DNA of 20,950 nucleotides from Smittium culicis (lineage: Eukaryota > Kickxellomycota > Harpellomycetes > Harpellales > Legeriomycetaceae): the NCBI GenBank assembly GCA_001970855.1, contig LSSN01005731.1:1-20950 (forward strand), given 5' to 3'. Shown here in pieces: positions 19,415-20,950 of the stretch. The notes under the pieces are model-generated. The model did no database searches. It was not told where the DNA came from and saw only the letters and a list, made by a program, of their open reading frames with translations. Positions within the stretch are counted from its first letter, which is position 1. Each line of letters begins with the position of its first letter. Made by a program: the position numbers and the translations under genes.

Positions 19415-20206
19415 AATTTTTTTATCAACCAGATATATTTTTAATTGTTTCCTATATCATTAAACCTTTTGGTTTTACTAATGAGTATAAGTGTAATTTG
19501 TAATTATATAAATAATCAACAATTAAAATTATCTTAATTAATATTAGCTTTACAATTGTCAGCATTTTTTCTAGTAGTAAAAAGGAATTAGCTCTTTTTG
19601 CAAGTGCATAAATGGTATTTCAAAGCTAATATCCAAAGTATTACGCTTCGCTTATGGTTCATTTTGCATAGTTATATTTATAATCTATCAGAATTTAGAA
19701 TTTCTTTGCTGTTTATAATAAGATTAAATAAAATAAAGTTTGTGTTAACACATACTCATGATTTAGACTGTTATCAATCTATTAAATATAGAAAACTGCA
19801 TTCTTTTTTTTTCTGTGAGAATTTATTAAACATAATTTAAAAGTATACTAAACACTATCAAAAAACATTTAAAATGTTAAAAAAATATTAAAAAAATAAA
19901 TTTTCAGCCGAACCCCAATCACCGCTCTAGCAGCTCCATACCCACTGGACATTGGTTCAAGAGGGCTGGTGAATCACTTAAGTGCGTGTATGAGTTTACA
20001 AAATAAAAATAAAACTTTAATTGAAAAAAGTTAGGTTACTAAAACTTAATAACTTCAAAATTATCACAAAATAAATGAATACCAAGTTTGATAAATATTG
20101 GTAAAATCAAGATTAAAATGCTATTAACCATATGTCATTGATCTATAAAAAATAAAAAAAATTTTTTGTTTGAGAAAGAATCATATTCTATTCTAGAATA
20201 TCGGAA
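19415..20206. other. Convergent spacer between TPP2 and the GH3 gene
   Basis: About 790 bp between two 3' ends. Mostly very AT-rich, with no recognisable gene. The one exception in composition is the GC-rich island at 19906-19970. A frame at 19598-19840 has a non-ATG-like context and no family resemblance. No canonical AATAAA was found close after the TPP2 stop, nor on the minus strand after the GH3 stop. Confidence 0.6.
19906..19970. other. Short GC-rich island of unknown nature
   Basis: By hand count 37 of 65 bases are G or C, in a spacer that is otherwise mostly A and T. On the minus strand an open stretch of about 39 codons (20035-19919) without an ATG ends in NQCPVGMELLER and a TGA. No cloverleaf, A/B box or snRNA signature was found. 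It may be a fragment of a repeat, a gene relic or an unrecognised RNA. Confidence 0.4.
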
Positions 20207-20950
20207 CTATTTCTTCAGATTTACGGTCTTCTTTACATAGTTTTTATTGAAGGCGTTTATTGTGATATCTATCAATCCCTCTTCAAGTACTCTGTTTAAA
20301 TCTACATTCCAAAACATCAATTCTTCTGCTGTTAATTTGAAAGTAAATGTGCGAGATGCGCCTGGTTCAATAAGTTGTTTATCGAAAGCTCTGAGTCGAT
20401 ACTTTTCTGGAGAATATCCTCTTCTAACTTGTTGGGTAGTATACATCAAGACAGGCTCCATTTGAGGTAGCTTACCATTGTTTACAGCAGTAACAGAAAC
20501 ATTAATGGGATTTCCTGGGCTAATAACGTCAGAACTAGTTGTTATGTTACTATATGTTATTTCATTATAACCCATTCCTTGACCAAAAGAAAATTCAGGG
20601 CTATATTCGTTCCATACAGGAGTAAAGTATGTTGTTGTAGATTGATAGTCAAGCCTGGGGTAAGTATAAGGCTGGCGACCAGATGGACTAAATTCTCCAA
20701 ATAGAGCTTCTGCTATTGGTAAACCTCCATATGAACCAGGTAAATTTGCATTTATTATACCATCGGCAATTGATGATAGCTCTCCTAAAGAGAATGGCTG
20801 ATTCTGAGCCAATACAATGATTATTGGAGTGCTTGTTTCTTCTGAAACTCTTTTTACTATATTATACTGATCTTCTGCCATTTTTAGGGTTTCTATATTG
20901 CCTAGAGATTGGATATTTCCGCTTTGACCAAAGAAAAATACGATTTTATC
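20207..20950 (-). CDS. GH3 family beta-glucosidase-like protein, C-terminal part (5' end outside window)
   Basis: The frame is open from the window edge (codon GAT at 20950-20948) to TAG at 20209-20207, giving 247 residues. An internal Met at 20881 is not the start, because coding similarity continues upstream of it (DKIVFFFGQSGN). The C-terminal alpha/beta domain of GH3 shows TPIIIVLAQNQPFSLGEL, ADGIINANLPGSYGGLPIAE and ALFGEFSPSGRQPYTYP. A fibronectin III-like domain follows FSFGQGMGYNEITYSN, with ISPGNPINVSVTAVNNG, IEPGASRTFTFKLT and the end NLKK. GH3 enzymes release glucose from beta-glucosides; vacuolar, lysosomal or secreted forms all exist, and the missing N-terminus prevents a choice. 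The usual Glu of the VGE motif and the downstream Glu/Gly-Asp region are replaced (Gln at 20926-20924 and 20911-20909), so activity is uncertain. Confidence 0.92.
   Translation of the reverse strand, partial: DKIVFFFGQSGNIQSLGNIETLKMAEDQYNIVKRVSEETSTPIIIVLAQNQPFSLGELSSIADGIINANLPGSYGGLPIAEALFGEFSPSGRQPYTYPRLDYQSTTTYFTPVWNEYSPEFSFGQGMGYNEITYSNITTSSDVISPGNPINVSVTAVNNGKLPQMEPVLMYTTQQVRRGYSPEKYRLRAFDKQLIEPGASRTFTFKLTAEELMFWNVDLNRVLEEGLIDITINAFNKNYVKKTVNLKK

Noticed and set aside
19598..19840. 80-codon frame in the spacer after TPP2
   Set aside because: Composition is that of AT-rich noncoding DNA, with no recognisable motif.
19906..19980. tRNA gene in the GC-rich island
   Set aside because: No A-box/B-box pair and no cloverleaf could be drawn on either strand; GGTTCAAGAGGG is not a proper B box.

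Overview
The window reads as nuclear DNA of an AT-rich fungus. The genes have short GT-AG introns (71 to 183 nt) with T-rich tracts before the acceptor and CTAAY or TACTAAT-like branch points. All four complete genes have A at position -3 of the start codon, and the proteins match eukaryotic families. Tripeptidyl peptidase II together with a DUF4211 protein points away from budding yeasts. The low GC content, long AT-rich spacers and poly-T introns would fit an early-diverging lineage such as Kickxellomycotina/Harpellales, but that placement is a low-confidence inference. Nothing prokaryotic, viral or CRISPR-like is visible.

Layout. Positions 55-2625 (minus) hold an intronless, complete PWP2/UTP1 gene, a WD40 scaffold of the small-subunit processome. 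Positions 2626-4815 are a gene-free AT-rich spacer. Positions 4816-6622 (minus) hold a four-exon NOP12/RBM34-type gene with two RRMs, a large-subunit ribosome biogenesis factor. Positions 6623-8009 are a divergent promoter region, with GC-richer stretches, several short repeated motifs, a TATA box, a short uORF and a three-copy leader repeat. Positions 8010-11782 (plus) hold an eight-exon gene, reconstructed here, for a 1020-residue protein: a long Ser/Asn-rich, probably disordered N-terminal region followed by a C-terminal DUF4211 (CCDC82-like) domain. Positions 11783-15224 are a 3.4 kb AT-rich region with no supportable gene. Positions 15225-19414 (plus) hold a three-exon tripeptidyl peptidase II gene (1338 aa) with a complete subtilisin catalytic triad. 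Positions 19415-20206 are a convergent spacer with one small GC-rich island. Positions 20207-20950 (minus) hold the C-terminal part of a GH3 beta-glucosidase-like protein that runs off the window.

The genes do not form an operon-like system. PWP2 and NOP12 both act in nucleolar ribosome assembly but are separated by 2.2 kb and probably transcribed independently. TPP2 acts downstream of the proteasome in cytosolic peptide turnover. The GH3 enzyme belongs to carbohydrate metabolism. The least characterised item is the DUF4211 gene, whose leader, splice pattern and candidate zinc ligands hold most of the interest. I see no clear evidence of a wholly new biological system.
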